From assembly GCA_029262455.1 (NCBI GenBank), contig JAJCZJ010000037.1, positions 1 through 46,240 of the forward strand: a stretch of 46,240 nucleotides of DNA. The letters are read 5' to 3'. Origin of the DNA: Deltaproteobacteria bacterium (GTDB lineage: Bacteria; Desulfobacterota; Binatia; HRBIN30; CADEER01). The notes below the pieces were generated by a model, which saw only the letters and a list, made by a program, of their open reading frames with translations, did no database searches and was not told where the DNA came from. Position 1 is the first letter of the stretch, and every line of letters begins with the position of its first letter. Both the position numbers and the translations under genes were made by a program. This document shows, one piece after another, positions 33,975 through 42,600 of this stretch.

Positions 33975-34850
33975 ATGCCGATCCGTGATCATCTGTCGAG
34001 CGCCTTGAACGCAGCGGCGCGAGCTTACTTGCGGTGGTGGATTGGCGAACCGAATCCGGTTGATATCCGCGATCCCCGCGGACTACTGAGGTTTCTGCAA
34101 GCGCTAGGGCCGAACATTGTGGAGATGGCAGTCTTCTTCGGAGCTGCCTCGACTATCATTAACCAGCATGCCTGCGCAGAAGACCTCTCAACCTGGGGAT
34201 GGCTTTTATGCAAGCGGCCGGCGATTCCTCCAGCGGTACTCGCAGTTATAATAGGCGCGATTTTCCGTTTCAGTAGATTGAGTGCCGCGGCTGAGCTGGT
34301 GATTGCCGACAACCTATTCAGCGAATCGCGTCGCCCCGAAACATGGGGCAGCGCGAAAGACCCCATCGGCATCGCGTTACAGGCAATCGCGTTCTTTTTG
34401 ACCTATCTCGCGATCGCATGGCTCGCGGGCAACCTGGTCGCGGTTTCGGGCTTGCTGCTACTCGTTGCGTGCTTTGATTGGAATACGAGGAGGATCATTA
34501 AGAAGCAGATGGAGAAGTACTTCGAGGACGAGGCATTCGACCCCTTGCCAAATGACGCCAACTACCTTTCCATATCCAGATGCCGTGATGTTGTCCGGTG
34601 GTATTTAGACAAGAAGCCGCACCTTCAGAAGGAAGCTTTGAAGGTGGCGGGGATCGCTGTTTCGTTCTTGTTGGCAGTCGCATGGGACCGCTGCAATCAC
34701 TCGTGGATGCGCACGTTGTCCTACACCATCTTGATCGCAACGTTGGTCGTGAACGAAGTCGTTACATTGCGTTGGCGGTCCGAGCGCGATCGACGCTTGG
34801 AGCGGAACGTTGAGATCGCGCGCAAACGATTGAAGGAGGTTGGGAAATGA
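33975..34850 (+). CDS. Membrane protein of unknown family, coupled to an XRE regulator
   Basis: 291 residues from ATG 33975. Hydrophobic segments at about 83-98, 131-150, 151-168, 221-237 and 246-264, plus a more amphipathic one at 45-62. A charged cytosolic-looking loop (171-216) holds KKQMEKYFEDEAFDP and SRCRDVVRWYLDKKPH, and the tail is strongly basic (ERDRRLERNVEIARKRLKEVGK). I do not recognise the family. Its stop overlaps the next start (ATGA), and AAGGAGG for that gene lies within this one, so both are translated together. A toxin-like or sensing role under XRE control is inference. Confidence 0.75.
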   Translation: MPIRDHLSSALNAAARAYLRWWIGEPNPVDIRDPRGLLRFLQALGPNIVEMAVFFGAASTIINQHACAEDLSTWGWLLCKRPAIPPAVLAVIIGAIFRFSRLSAAAELVIADNLFSESRRPETWGSAKDPIGIALQAIAFFLTYLAIAWLAGNLVAVSGLLLLVACFDWNTRRIIKKQMEKYFEDEAFDPLPNDANYLSISRCRDVVRWYLDKKPHLQKEALKVAGIAVSFLLAVAWDRCNHSWMRTLSYTILIATLVVNEVVTLRWRSERDRRLERNVEIARKRLKEVGK

Positions 34851-35128
34851 AGAAGTCATCGGCAACTGATCTGGCCGATCAGCTGAACATCTCGAAGGCC
34901 CGCGGTCTCGAGGCCGTTATGAAAGCTCGGTTGATCTCGGCCGTGCAGAAAGAGGCAGCGCGTCGCAACCTTACTCATGCGCAACTCGCGAAGGTTTCTG
35001 GTCTGCCGCGAAGCGCCGTCACTGGAATCCTCTCCGGGAGTCTGCAGAAGGTCACCATCGATCGAGTCCTTCGCTTGGTCGAAGCCGCCGGCCTAGAGGC
35101 CGAGGTGAAAGTTCGCCGCGCCGCATGA
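34847..35128 (+). CDS. XRE-family HTH regulator (HTH_37-like, antitoxin type)
   Basis: 93 residues. After a 25-residue N-terminal part, residues 28-85 form a helix-turn-helix: RLISAVQKEAARRNLTHAQLAKVSGLPRSAVTGILSGSLQKVTIDRVLRLVEAAGLEAEVKV, the form seen in HTH_37/HigA-like antitoxins. ATG 34847 overlaps the membrane-protein stop by 4 bp and has AAGGAGG 9 nt upstream. Such proteins bind their own promoter and often neutralise a partner. No RelE/HigB-type toxin is adjacent; the only partner is the membrane protein. A CCCGGGACAG palindrome starts 11 bp after the stop. Confidence 0.85.
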   Translation: MKKSSATDLADQLNISKARGLEAVMKARLISAVQKEAARRNLTHAQLAKVSGLPRSAVTGILSGSLQKVTIDRVLRLVEAAGLEAEVKVRRAA

Positions 35129-35138
35129 CCGTGGTAAG

Positions 35139-35221
35139 AACCCGGGACAGGTACACTTCTTGGCGCGCAACTCATGAATCTTGTTGCGGAATCCAACCAA
35201 AACCCGTAACTGTCCCGGGTT
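35139..35221. repeat. REP/BIME-like inverted pair AACCCGGGACAG ... CTGTCCCGGGTT
   Basis: Exact 12-bp inverted repeats (35139-35150 and 35210-35221) separated by 59 nt, the right arm followed by TTTCC. The same AACCCGGGACAG occurs at 39143-39154 next to element D. Position beside RAYT remnants fits REP sequences, which RAYT enzymes mobilise; it could also act as terminator of the XRE gene. Confidence 0.6.
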
Positions 35222-35224
35222 TTT

Positions 35225-35427
35225 CCGTGGAGCGAGTTCAGCAGGAGCAAATCGGGAAGGGCGGGCGCTACCGGAAGATCGAAGCGACCGAAGGGGGCAG
35301 GGTGCTTCGTGAGCCGCCACGGCCGCGATTCCGATACGAAAATGGGCGGCGCAAGCGCGAAATCGGCCTCAGATTTGGGATGAAGTTGTTTGATTACGGC
35401 GGCTTGTGTTGGTCCGACCCTCACAAG
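35225..35427 (+). mobile_element. Element C: right-end relic of the RAYT/TIR family
   Basis: About 200 bp matching the 3' parts of A, B and D, from CGTGGAGCGAG to CTTGTGTTGGTCCGACCC and the extended end TCACAAG. The eroded transposase end reads VLREPPRPRFRYENGRRKREIG, the usual RAYT C-terminal LREP...Y...EN region with frame breaks. The left end is missing. The right end lies 63 bp from the Fic stop. Confidence 0.75.
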
Positions 35428-35489
35428 CAGAACATTTTCTTTTCAGCCTGGCGAGATCTCCTTACCTATGAGTGCGTACTCGTCCACGG

Positions 35490-36665
35490 TCACGATGAAC
35501 CAATCGGATAAAGGTTCGGGAACAGCCGTTCGGCCGCCTCGGGCGGGAACCCGAGCCGCACGGGCTGGCGTGGCCCCTGTGCCACGAGAAGTCTTCGACT
35601 GATTAGTTTGGCAAGAATCTGCCGGCCGCGTCGTTCTTGGTAGCCGGTGAGCTCCGCTGCCCTCCCGCGCGCCAATTCGCCCGCGACGAACGCTTCTCGT
35701 AATAGGGCAAGGGAACCGCGCGGCAGTCGGCCAGCGTCCACTTCGTCGTCGACGTACAGTTTCATGCGGCGCAGCAGTTCGGATGGCTCGACCAACGAGC
35801 CCATGAATTCGACCTGATCGACGGCAGTATCAAGAAAGAAGTTGCAGAACTCCACAAGCCTTTTCTCGGACAACGCTCCACGGCCATCGAGGTCGTTGTA
35901 GCGTGTCTGATCAGCGGCCATGAGTCCCGCCTTGTAGTCGCCCACCCTCCGAGCAAGTCCACGCGCTACCGACCAAAGACTGCTCCCCACACCGCACCGA
36001 AGGAGCATCGCGTGCGACATCAGCCTTGCTACTCGGCCGTTTCCATCGATGAACGGGTGAATCCACAGGACCCGATGGTGCGCCGCGGCGGCGGCAACAA
36101 TGGACATGGCCTTCGACTGTGGCCTGGAATAAGCCTGCTCGAACCTACCCAAGAACTCTGGGAGTTCGTCTGCGAGAGGTGGTTCGTGGTGGCCCACGTG
36201 CACCTCTCGGGAGCGAAAAGCCCCGGGTTCGATGCTGACCCGTTCCCCGCTCTTCGGGTTTTCGACCCACAGTAGCTCGTCGGGAAGTTGGCTGCAGAAC
36301 TCCCCGTGGAGCCAGAGGAGGTAGTCCTTGCTAGTGGGTGCAATTTGCGGATCGAGCCCAGCATCGATCATACGTTGGAGTTCGATATGGGCTCTCGCCT
36401 CATACTGCAGAACTCGCCGCTTCGCGTCGGCATGGAAGTTGTCGCGGAGCGCTTGGTCGATGTCACGCGGGTGCGTGTTGTGGCCCTCAATCAGATTTGA
36501 GTAATAGCAGTTCATCGACCGGACGAGGTCACCGATTGCCTCTCGAACTTGTCCGGTGAGTTTGCCGGCCAGTCGATTGGATGCTGCTACCAAGTCAAGC
36601 GCGCGGTCCTCCAATTCGACGCACCCAGTGCTTGGTAGAAGGGGTTCCATTGCCGCTGATGTCAT
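35490..36665 (-). CDS. Fic-domain protein (AMPylator-type) with N-terminal inhibitory helix
   Basis: 391 residues. The Fic core motif HPFIDGNGR (203-211; catalytic His, then Asp and Arg) is intact, with the flap region GAFRSREVHVGHHEPP before it. Residues 56-61 are SNLIEG, the S-x-x-x-E-G inhibitory motif, so this is a self-restrained class II Fic protein, usually transferring AMP to a target hydroxyl. The C-terminal 100 residues look like a winged helix (GSLALLREAFVAGELARGRAAELTG ... ISRRLLV), common in the Fic/DOC-plus-HTH form. ATG 36665. It stands alone on the minus strand; the target is unknown. Confidence 0.92.
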   Translation of the reverse strand: MTSAAMEPLLPSTGCVELEDRALDLVAASNRLAGKLTGQVREAIGDLVRSMNCYYSNLIEGHNTHPRDIDQALRDNFHADAKRRVLQYEARAHIELQRMIDAGLDPQIAPTSKDYLLWLHGEFCSQLPDELLWVENPKSGERVSIEPGAFRSREVHVGHHEPPLADELPEFLGRFEQAYSRPQSKAMSIVAAAAAHHRVLWIHPFIDGNGRVARLMSHAMLLRCGVGSSLWSVARGLARRVGDYKAGLMAADQTRYNDLDGRGALSEKRLVEFCNFFLDTAVDQVEFMGSLVEPSELLRRMKLYVDDEVDAGRLPRGSLALLREAFVAGELARGRAAELTGYQERRGRQILAKLISRRLLVAQGPRQPVRLGFPPEAAERLFPNLYPIGSS

Positions 36666-36949
36666 GACGTGTTTATGCCGGTTGAAGTGCCGATAGTCAA
36701 TGCACCATAAACCGTACTATTACTGGATGTTGGGCAGAGTTACCGTCCACGAAGTTCCGCTTGTAGTGCCGCTCGCGATGCCGGTTATTTGAGCATGGTT
36801 TGTGCGGCCTACCAGGAAAATGGGGGATTCTCAGGCCCCATTCATGGTCGAAATACTTCATTGAATCAGAGGGTTATGGACCAGAAATAAGGGCCTGTCC
36901 CCAATTTTTCCGGTCGCTTGCCGGCTCGACCTTACCCCGAGCGGGAAGC

Positions 36950-37385
36950 TCCACTACCTCGCAGGATGGGGAATGTCCGAGCTTTCCTGCGTAGCGACCA
37001 TCAACCCGCGCGACGCTATCAAGGTGGGCTCTGTCGGAGTCCCCCTGCCAGGCGTCGAGGTCAAGCTGGCCGACGACGGCGAGCTGCTGTGCCGCGGCCC
37101 CATCCTACCGCAACCAACCGGACAAGACGGCCGACACCATCGGCTCGGAAGGTTGGTTACACACTGGCGACATCGCCGAGATCGACGACGAGCGGTACGT
37201 GAAGATCGTCGATCGCAAGAAAGAGCTCATCATCAATGCCGCGGGCAAGAATATGTCCCCGGCCAACATCGAACAAAAGCTGAAAGCGGCCAGCCCGCTC
37301 ATCGGCCAGGCAATCGCGATCGGCGACAACCGCCCCTACAACGTAGCCGTACTCGTGCTCGACCCGGACGCCTGCAGCAGCTACG
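36950..37385 (+). pseudogene. Acyl-CoA synthetase, C-terminal part, frameshifted
   Basis: AGWGMSELSCVATINPRDAIKVGSVGVPLPGVEVKLADDGELLCRGP is the AMP-binding middle of a long-chain fatty-acid CoA ligase (FadD type). About 37100-37115 the frame shifts, then YRNQPDKTADTIGSEGWLHTGDIAEIDDERYVKIVDRKKELIINAAGKNMSPANIEQKLK gives the GD and DRKK motifs. After VLDPDACSSY the homology stops. It meets the N-terminal part, which lies on the opposite strand. Not functional. Confidence 0.75.
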
Positions 37386-37953
37386 AACGTGATCGAGCCC
37401 AACCTTTTCGAGCACGGCACGGCGCGCTTTCTCCGGCATGGTCGCCGGGTCCGAAACGCCCGCAGCCTGCAAGCCGGCCATCGTGCGGCTCGGCCTCGAG
37501 TTCGGTGAGCGATTGCGTGCCGGGCGTGCAGCCGTCGACGCAGATCAGGTCCTCGACCGAATCGGGACAGGCGCCGCGAACCCGATCGACGAATTGCTCT
37601 TCGCAAACCACGACGCGGTTGGCGGCGTTGCCGAACAGATACTCGATCTGTTCGGGCGCCGAGGTGTTGTAGATCGAGAACGGCGTCGCACCGAGGTGCA
37701 GGGCGGCAGTATCGACCAAGTGGAACTCGGGGCGGTTCACCATCATCAACCCGACGGTATCGCCGCGACCCACGCCCAACGCCGCCAACCCTGCCGCGAT
37801 GTCCTCGACTCGTCGAGCGTAGTCGCTCCAGGTGATCTCCATTCCGCCGCCGACGGCGCGTAGGGCTACGTTGTCGGGTTGGAGCGGTGCCGTTTGTTGA
37901 AACGCCTCACAAAGGCTGGACGCCGAGAGTGTCTGGTCGATTTCAGTCGTCAT
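37385..37953 (-). pseudogene. Acyl-CoA synthetase, N-terminal part, inverted and deleted
   Basis: From ATG 37953: SLCEAFQQTAPLQPDNVALRAVGGGMEITWSDYARRVEDIAAGLAALGVGRGDTVGLMMVNRPEFHLVDTAALHLGATPFSIYNTSAPEQIEYLFGNAANRVVV is the N-terminus of the same ligase family. After residue about 155 the ATP-binding region is missing; another frame then carries ATMPEKARRAVLEKVGLDHVR, which belongs about 170 residues later. It ends tail to tail with the plus-strand piece, so an inversion plus a deletion broke one original gene. Confidence 0.75.
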
Positions 37954-38097
37954 CAGTATGTCGTGCTCCTTGATCGAGTTTCCGTTTGCTGCGCCACGGC
38001 GGATCTACGGCACTTGTCAATCCTCGCGCAACGGCTGACCGCGGTCGGGTGATCCGTTGCAGACAATGAGGAAGTGCGGGCGCGTCTCGATCGTTTC

Positions 38098-38140
38098 GGG
38101 CCACGCGCTTCGCGCCCCCGGGCCACGCGCTTCGCGCCCC
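38098..38140. repeat. Tandem duplication GGGCCACGCGCTTCGCGCCCC, two copies
   Basis: Two 21-bp copies at 38098-38118 and 38120-38140, period 22. Each is partly palindromic (GCGC...GCGC). No coding role is seen. Confidence 0.7.
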
Positions 38141-38164
38141 AATGGGGACTGCTATCGGGAAATG

Positions 38165-38248
38165 AGATGCGGAGAGTTTTCCAGAGGCTGTCTGGCCTAC
38201 GTCGATCTCAACATGGTCACAACTGGGGACAGGTGGACCTGTTTTCTT
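38165..38248 (+). pseudogene. RAYT transposase fragment
   Basis: A short frame reads GCLAYVDLNMVTTG, matching the conserved RAYT segment CLxYVDLNMVRxG, followed at once by the GGGGACAGG repeat. The rest of the gene is absent. Confidence 0.65.
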
Positions 38249-38315
38249 ACACACCGCTTCATGCGCCCCAACGTGTTCGAGCAGCCGGTGGCTAGCTGTT
38301 CGCTCGCGTAGGCAG

Positions 38316-38720
38316 TCACTTACCCAGGACGGTCATACCCATGGCACGAGCGGCTTGGGCTTGTCGGACATCAAACGTTACAAACGGAACCGACGTGCCG
38401 CCCACGCGCTGTGCCGCCGCGAGATGCAAAGCGTCGAGAGTTCGCACGCCGTACGTCTTGGCGACTTCAGCAGCACTTTCGATCGTCGTCTGGTCGAGCT
38501 CGACTACGCTAATTCGTTTCCAATCACTCCGAAACGCACGCAGCAATCGCGCTTGCTCGGGGCCAGACAATAGACGCGCGAGATTGCGAACGACCTCAAC
38601 CCAGGTGTGACGTCCCGTGATCCACGTTCCATCGGCAGCGAGGATCTGTTCGCAGTCGGAGCTGTCCGGTTCGTCGACGTAACGCTTCAGAAGCGCGCTG
38701 CTGTCGAGGTAGAGACTCAC
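38316..38720 (-). CDS. vapC: PIN-domain ribonuclease toxin (VapC-like)
   Basis: 134 residues. GTG 38720 overlaps the stop of the antitoxin (GTGA). PIN acidic residues: D6 in MSLYLDSSALLKRYV, E in TWVEVVRNLARL, D in RTLDALHLAAAQ and D in PFVTFDVRQAQAA, enough for the Mg-dependent active site. VapC enzymes cut tRNA or rRNA and stop growth unless the antitoxin binds. Full length for the family and apparently intact. The specific RNA target is unknown. Confidence 0.92.
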   Translation of the reverse strand: MSLYLDSSALLKRYVDEPDSSDCEQILAADGTWITGRHTWVEVVRNLARLLSGPEQARLLRAFRSDWKRISVVELDQTTIESAAEVAKTYGVRTLDALHLAAAQRVGGTSVPFVTFDVRQAQAARAMGMTVLGK

Positions 38721-38974
38721 TCGCCGCGATCTTCGCCGAGCACGTCCGCAATTCGGGCGCGCCCCTTGGCCCGGCGCACGCGCTTGACCGGACTGTCGGC
38801 CCCAGGTGTGACCCAGCCTTCCGCAACTCCTTCATCGAGTCGGTAGCGACCCGGGAGAGGACCGATCACTGCCTTTGGTACGCCGCGATCTGTCACTTGG
38901 ATGACCTCACCACGAGCCGCCCGATCGAGAAATTCCGACAACCGCTGCTTCAGCTCGCGAACGCCAACTTCCAT
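38717..38974 (-). CDS. vapB: Phd/YefM-type antitoxin (VapB-like)
   Basis: 85 residues from ATG 38974. VGVRELKQRLSEFLDRAARGEVIQVTDRGVPKAVIGPL is the Phd/YefM DNA-binding N-terminal fold; the C-terminal third is basic and disordered-looking (KRVRRAKGRARIADVLGEDRGE), the usual toxin-binding tail. It overlaps vapC by 4 bp, so toxin translation depends on antitoxin translation. Such pairs normally repress their own promoter, which should lie at about 38975-39020. Confidence 0.9.
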   Translation of the reverse strand: MEVGVRELKQRLSEFLDRAARGEVIQVTDRGVPKAVIGPLPGRYRLDEGVAEGWVTPGADSPVKRVRRAKGRARIADVLGEDRGE

Positions 38975-39163
38975 GTGGACACATTAGGACCACATTGAGG
39001 CCACGTCAAACCCGAAGTCGCCTTTCCCTGTTTCAGAATCGAACCGAATCCCCGCAGGCGGAAGTACGACAGCGGCGGATCATATTGTCGATCGTCCGAG
39101 CAAGATCTGCCGGAGGCCCCGGGAGTCGCTCTCGACCGGGAAAACCCGGGACAGCAACTCAAT

Positions 39164-39391
39164 CGCTTGCGAGCGGGCGGCGGAGTTTCGTGGAGCGAGT
39201 GTAGCAGGAGCAACTCGGTAAGAGCGGGCGCTACCGGAAGATCGAAGCGATCGAAGGGGGCAGGGTGCTTCGTGAGCCGCCTGCACCGTACGGCCGCGAT
39301 TCCGATACGAAAATGGGCGGCGCAAGCGCGAAATCGGCCTCGGATTCGCGATGAAGTTGTTCGATTACGGCGGCTTGTGTTGGTCCGACCC
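39164..39391 (+). mobile_element. Element D: right-end relic of the RAYT/TIR family
   Basis: It shares CGCTTGCGA...GGCGGAGTTTCGTGGAGCGAG with E and the whole 3' part with A and C, ending CTTGTGTTGGTCCGACCC (39374-39391). No left end. A CCCGGGACAG motif lies 10 bp before it (39143-39154). The rest of the 38975-39637 gap holds nothing I can identify. Confidence 0.75.
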
Positions 39392-39637
39392 TCAAGAGTC
39401 ATTGGCCTCAAGCGGAACGTGGTCAATCGCTACGCGGCGTCGCCGTAAATCGTGCGAGCGGTGGGTCGTCCCAGGGCGTTACGTCAGATCTCCAGCCAAT
39501 ACGGGCGATGCGCGCGACCGCCAAGCCCAAGTTGCAGCATAGCATCGAAGTGCGGGCGTTTTGCTGGCATAGGCCCCGGCAAAAGGCTATGAAACCTCTA
39601 GCCCGAAGGGGCATGCGGGCAACGAGACTTGCAAACC

Positions 39638-42600
39638 ATGGATTCGATGCGACCTAAAGGCTCGTTGACCGCGAGCACTTCTAGTAGCGGCGACAAGGTG
39701 GCCAGAGCGCGGCGTCGGTGCTTTCGACTTTCAATGCGTACAGCCACGACGCTCAACTCTTGGCTACTGCATTCGATCGTCGGTGTCTGGTTCCTGGCCA
39801 TGCCGGCTGTCACCCCGGCCCACGCCGGGGCCTTTCTCTGGGATCCTGAACCACCGGTGTTCGTCGCCGAGAGAGCGGAAAGCGGGTTCGCCGCGGCGTC
39901 CGAACAAGACAAGTGCATCTCGACGTTGTCGCTGAGCAACCACATCGTCACCTATACCGACCCCGTGACCAAGGTCGAGATCAATTCGGAGATGAGCTAC
40001 ACGATCGAGCCTTGCCCCGGTTCGAGCAACGAAATATGTGTCGAGATTTCGGCGCCCACAGCCAGCGGCCATCGGGGGGCTTTTGCGGGCTTGTCCATCG
40101 GCTTTAGCGTCGGACTGTCCGGAACAACACCACCGGTCTTCAACCAGCTCTTTTTCGGCGCGCTTGCTATCGAACCGGGTGGGTCGCCCGCCTCGATTTC
40201 TGGCCAGCCGGTCTCAGGTCGCATCGAAATCCCGCCCGAAAGCCAGAGCTTCCGCTTAGAGGTACGTGGAGACCTCGGCGTCTGGCTGAATCTGGACTAT
40301 ACGCGAGCTTGCGTTGGGCCGGAGTGCCCGTCGACACCGACGCCCACCAATACTCCACCCCCGACGCGCACCCCCTCGCCCAGTCCGACTCGGCCACTGC
40401 CGGATCTGCGGGCGATCCGCGTCCACTTGCGTACCGAGCTCAACGCGGGCGATGAGCTCGCTGCCCCGGCCACTGGCGAAGAGGTGTATTTTCACGTCGA
40501 CTATCGCGTCACTACGCCCGACAACGAAGACCTGACCTTCGGCGTACGCGCCGTGCTGGACGGTCAGACATTCTGTTCCGGCTCGACCACGAGCCCCGCC
40601 AATCAGGGGCAATCAATTTGGTGCACGACTCCATGGACGGTTACGAGCGGTACGCACACCTTGCAGTGGGTGCTCGATCCAGACCAACAGATCAAAGAGT
40701 CGAATGAGTCGAACAACTCCGCCAGCACGAGCTGGACCGCCGGCGTCGAGGATCTCGTCGCCACCGAAGCATTCTTCCGCTCCGGCCTGAATAGCGGCGA
40801 GGAGATGATCGCTCCGAGGACCGGGGAGCCGGCGTACGCGCACTTTCGCTACACTCTGAAAGGTTCCGGCACGGCGCCGATTCCCATTCCGCGCATCGCC
40901 ATCATCGACGGCTCGACTGTCTGCGAGGGCACCGGCGCAACCCAACCCGGAAGCTTCATCACCTGGTGCACGATTCCGTGGACTCCGACAACAGGCCCGC
41001 ACACCTTGGAGTGGAGACTCGACCCCGACGATGAAATCGAGGAGAGCAACGAGTTCAACAATCACAAGGTCCTCGATTTCACGTCGGAACCCGCTCCCAC
41101 AGAGCCCGAGCTGACCGATCTGAGCTGCCCGTCGACCACGCTCGCCGATCAACTCATCCAGGGCGGTCAACGACGCTATCGCCTCAACCTGACCGCTCCG
41201 ACGGAGATTGACCTGTCTGTCGCGTGTCCGAATGGTTGCGGCTGGTTTACCGAGAATCGGTGTTGCCGCGGACTCGCACTCAGCGATTTCGTCATCCAGG
41301 TGCGAAACTCGAGCGGCAATCTGGTTTGCAACGCCCCGGCCAGTGTCAACTGCGCACTGCAGCCTGGCCGCTACGAAGCGACAATCGCGGAATTCGATTC
41401 AGTACAAGATCCCGAACCTCGCGTAGATTTGATCTGCCGAGATCTACCGACGTTCACGCCGACACAAACCCCGACATCAACACCGAGTGCGACGCCGACT
41501 CATACACCGACTCATACGCCGACGAAAACACCGACTGAGACACCGACGCATACACCGACGTCAACGCCGAGCGCGACGCCTACCCAAACACCGACTGCCA
41601 CACCGAGCGATACGCCGACGCCCACGCCGACATGGACACCCACCGACACCGCGACCAACACGCCGACGGCTACCCCAACCGACACCCCACAGACTTGCGG
41701 CAACGGTATGATCGATGCCGACGAAGAATGTGATGACGCTTCCGCGAACAGCGACAGAGTCCCCAACGCCTGTCGCACCGATTGCACACTGCCCACATGC
41801 GGCGACAAGGTCATCGATTCCGCACCCAGCTACGGCGAGGACTGCGACGACGGCAACACCTCCGATGGCGACGGTTGTCCGGCGAGCTGTAAATTCGGCA
41901 TCACGCTGAGCCCACGACTGCTGCAGGGACTTCACCTGTGCGGCAGTACTCCGCGCGAGATCGAAGTCCGCGAAACCGGTACCAACCGACTGATCACGAG
42001 CGATCCCGACGTATCGTTCCGCTGGATCGACGGCGGCTTGGCGGCAGCAGTTTTCGACGAGGTCGCGGCGCGCCTGCGCGCCGCCGCCAAGCCGGACACC
42101 CTCAACCTCATTCGTGCCGGCATCGAGGTCGACAAACCCAACGGCATGGTGAAGTTTCTTTCGCCTGGATTCAACGTCCTGCAGGCGGTGCGCACCCTGC
42201 CCGACCGCACCGAGACATCGAACTACGCCATCGTCATGGCTGGCGACTTCCTCGAGGTTTCGTCACTCAAGATCGAGCCGGTCGCCGCACTCGGCGGCGC
42301 CGCTGCAACGATGGCCGAGTCGGCCAACAAAGCAATCAAATCGATACGCGGCGCAAAGGGTGGCAACCTGATCGACGACCCACTGATGATTCTGTTCGCC
42401 ACTGGGCAGATTTGCGGCTCGCTCAACGTCGACCTCTTGGGCAGCACCGGAGCAACCAAGGTTCGAAGCCTGACCTTCAACGTGCTGGGCGGCCAGGTCG
42501 GCGATGTCGACCTGATCAACGCCCTCGAGCCACTCATCCAGCTGGGCGGCGTCGCCCTCGGCGGCCGACTTGGCGTCGGCGCCTTCGCCGAATGGTTGGC

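Larger units (their letters stand above)
36894..38233. repeat. Block bracketed by CCTGTCCCCAATT / AACTGGGGACAGG inverted repeats
   Basis: The sequences at 36894-36906 and 38221-38233 are reverse complements except one base. Between them lie the broken acyl-CoA synthetase pieces, a 22-bp tandem duplication and a RAYT fragment. The motif resembles short GGGGACAGG signals that accompany RAYT relics; GGGGGACAGG also occurs at 44995. Confidence 0.5.

Noticed and set aside
34847-36665. XRE regulator and Fic protein as one toxin-antitoxin pair
   Set aside because: They are convergent with about 360 bp and a transposon relic between them; the Fic protein carries its own inhibitory helix.
41458-41690. 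Regular short repeats considered as a CRISPR array
   Set aside because: Units are 6 bp, in frame and encode Thr/Pro; no spacers, no cas genes.
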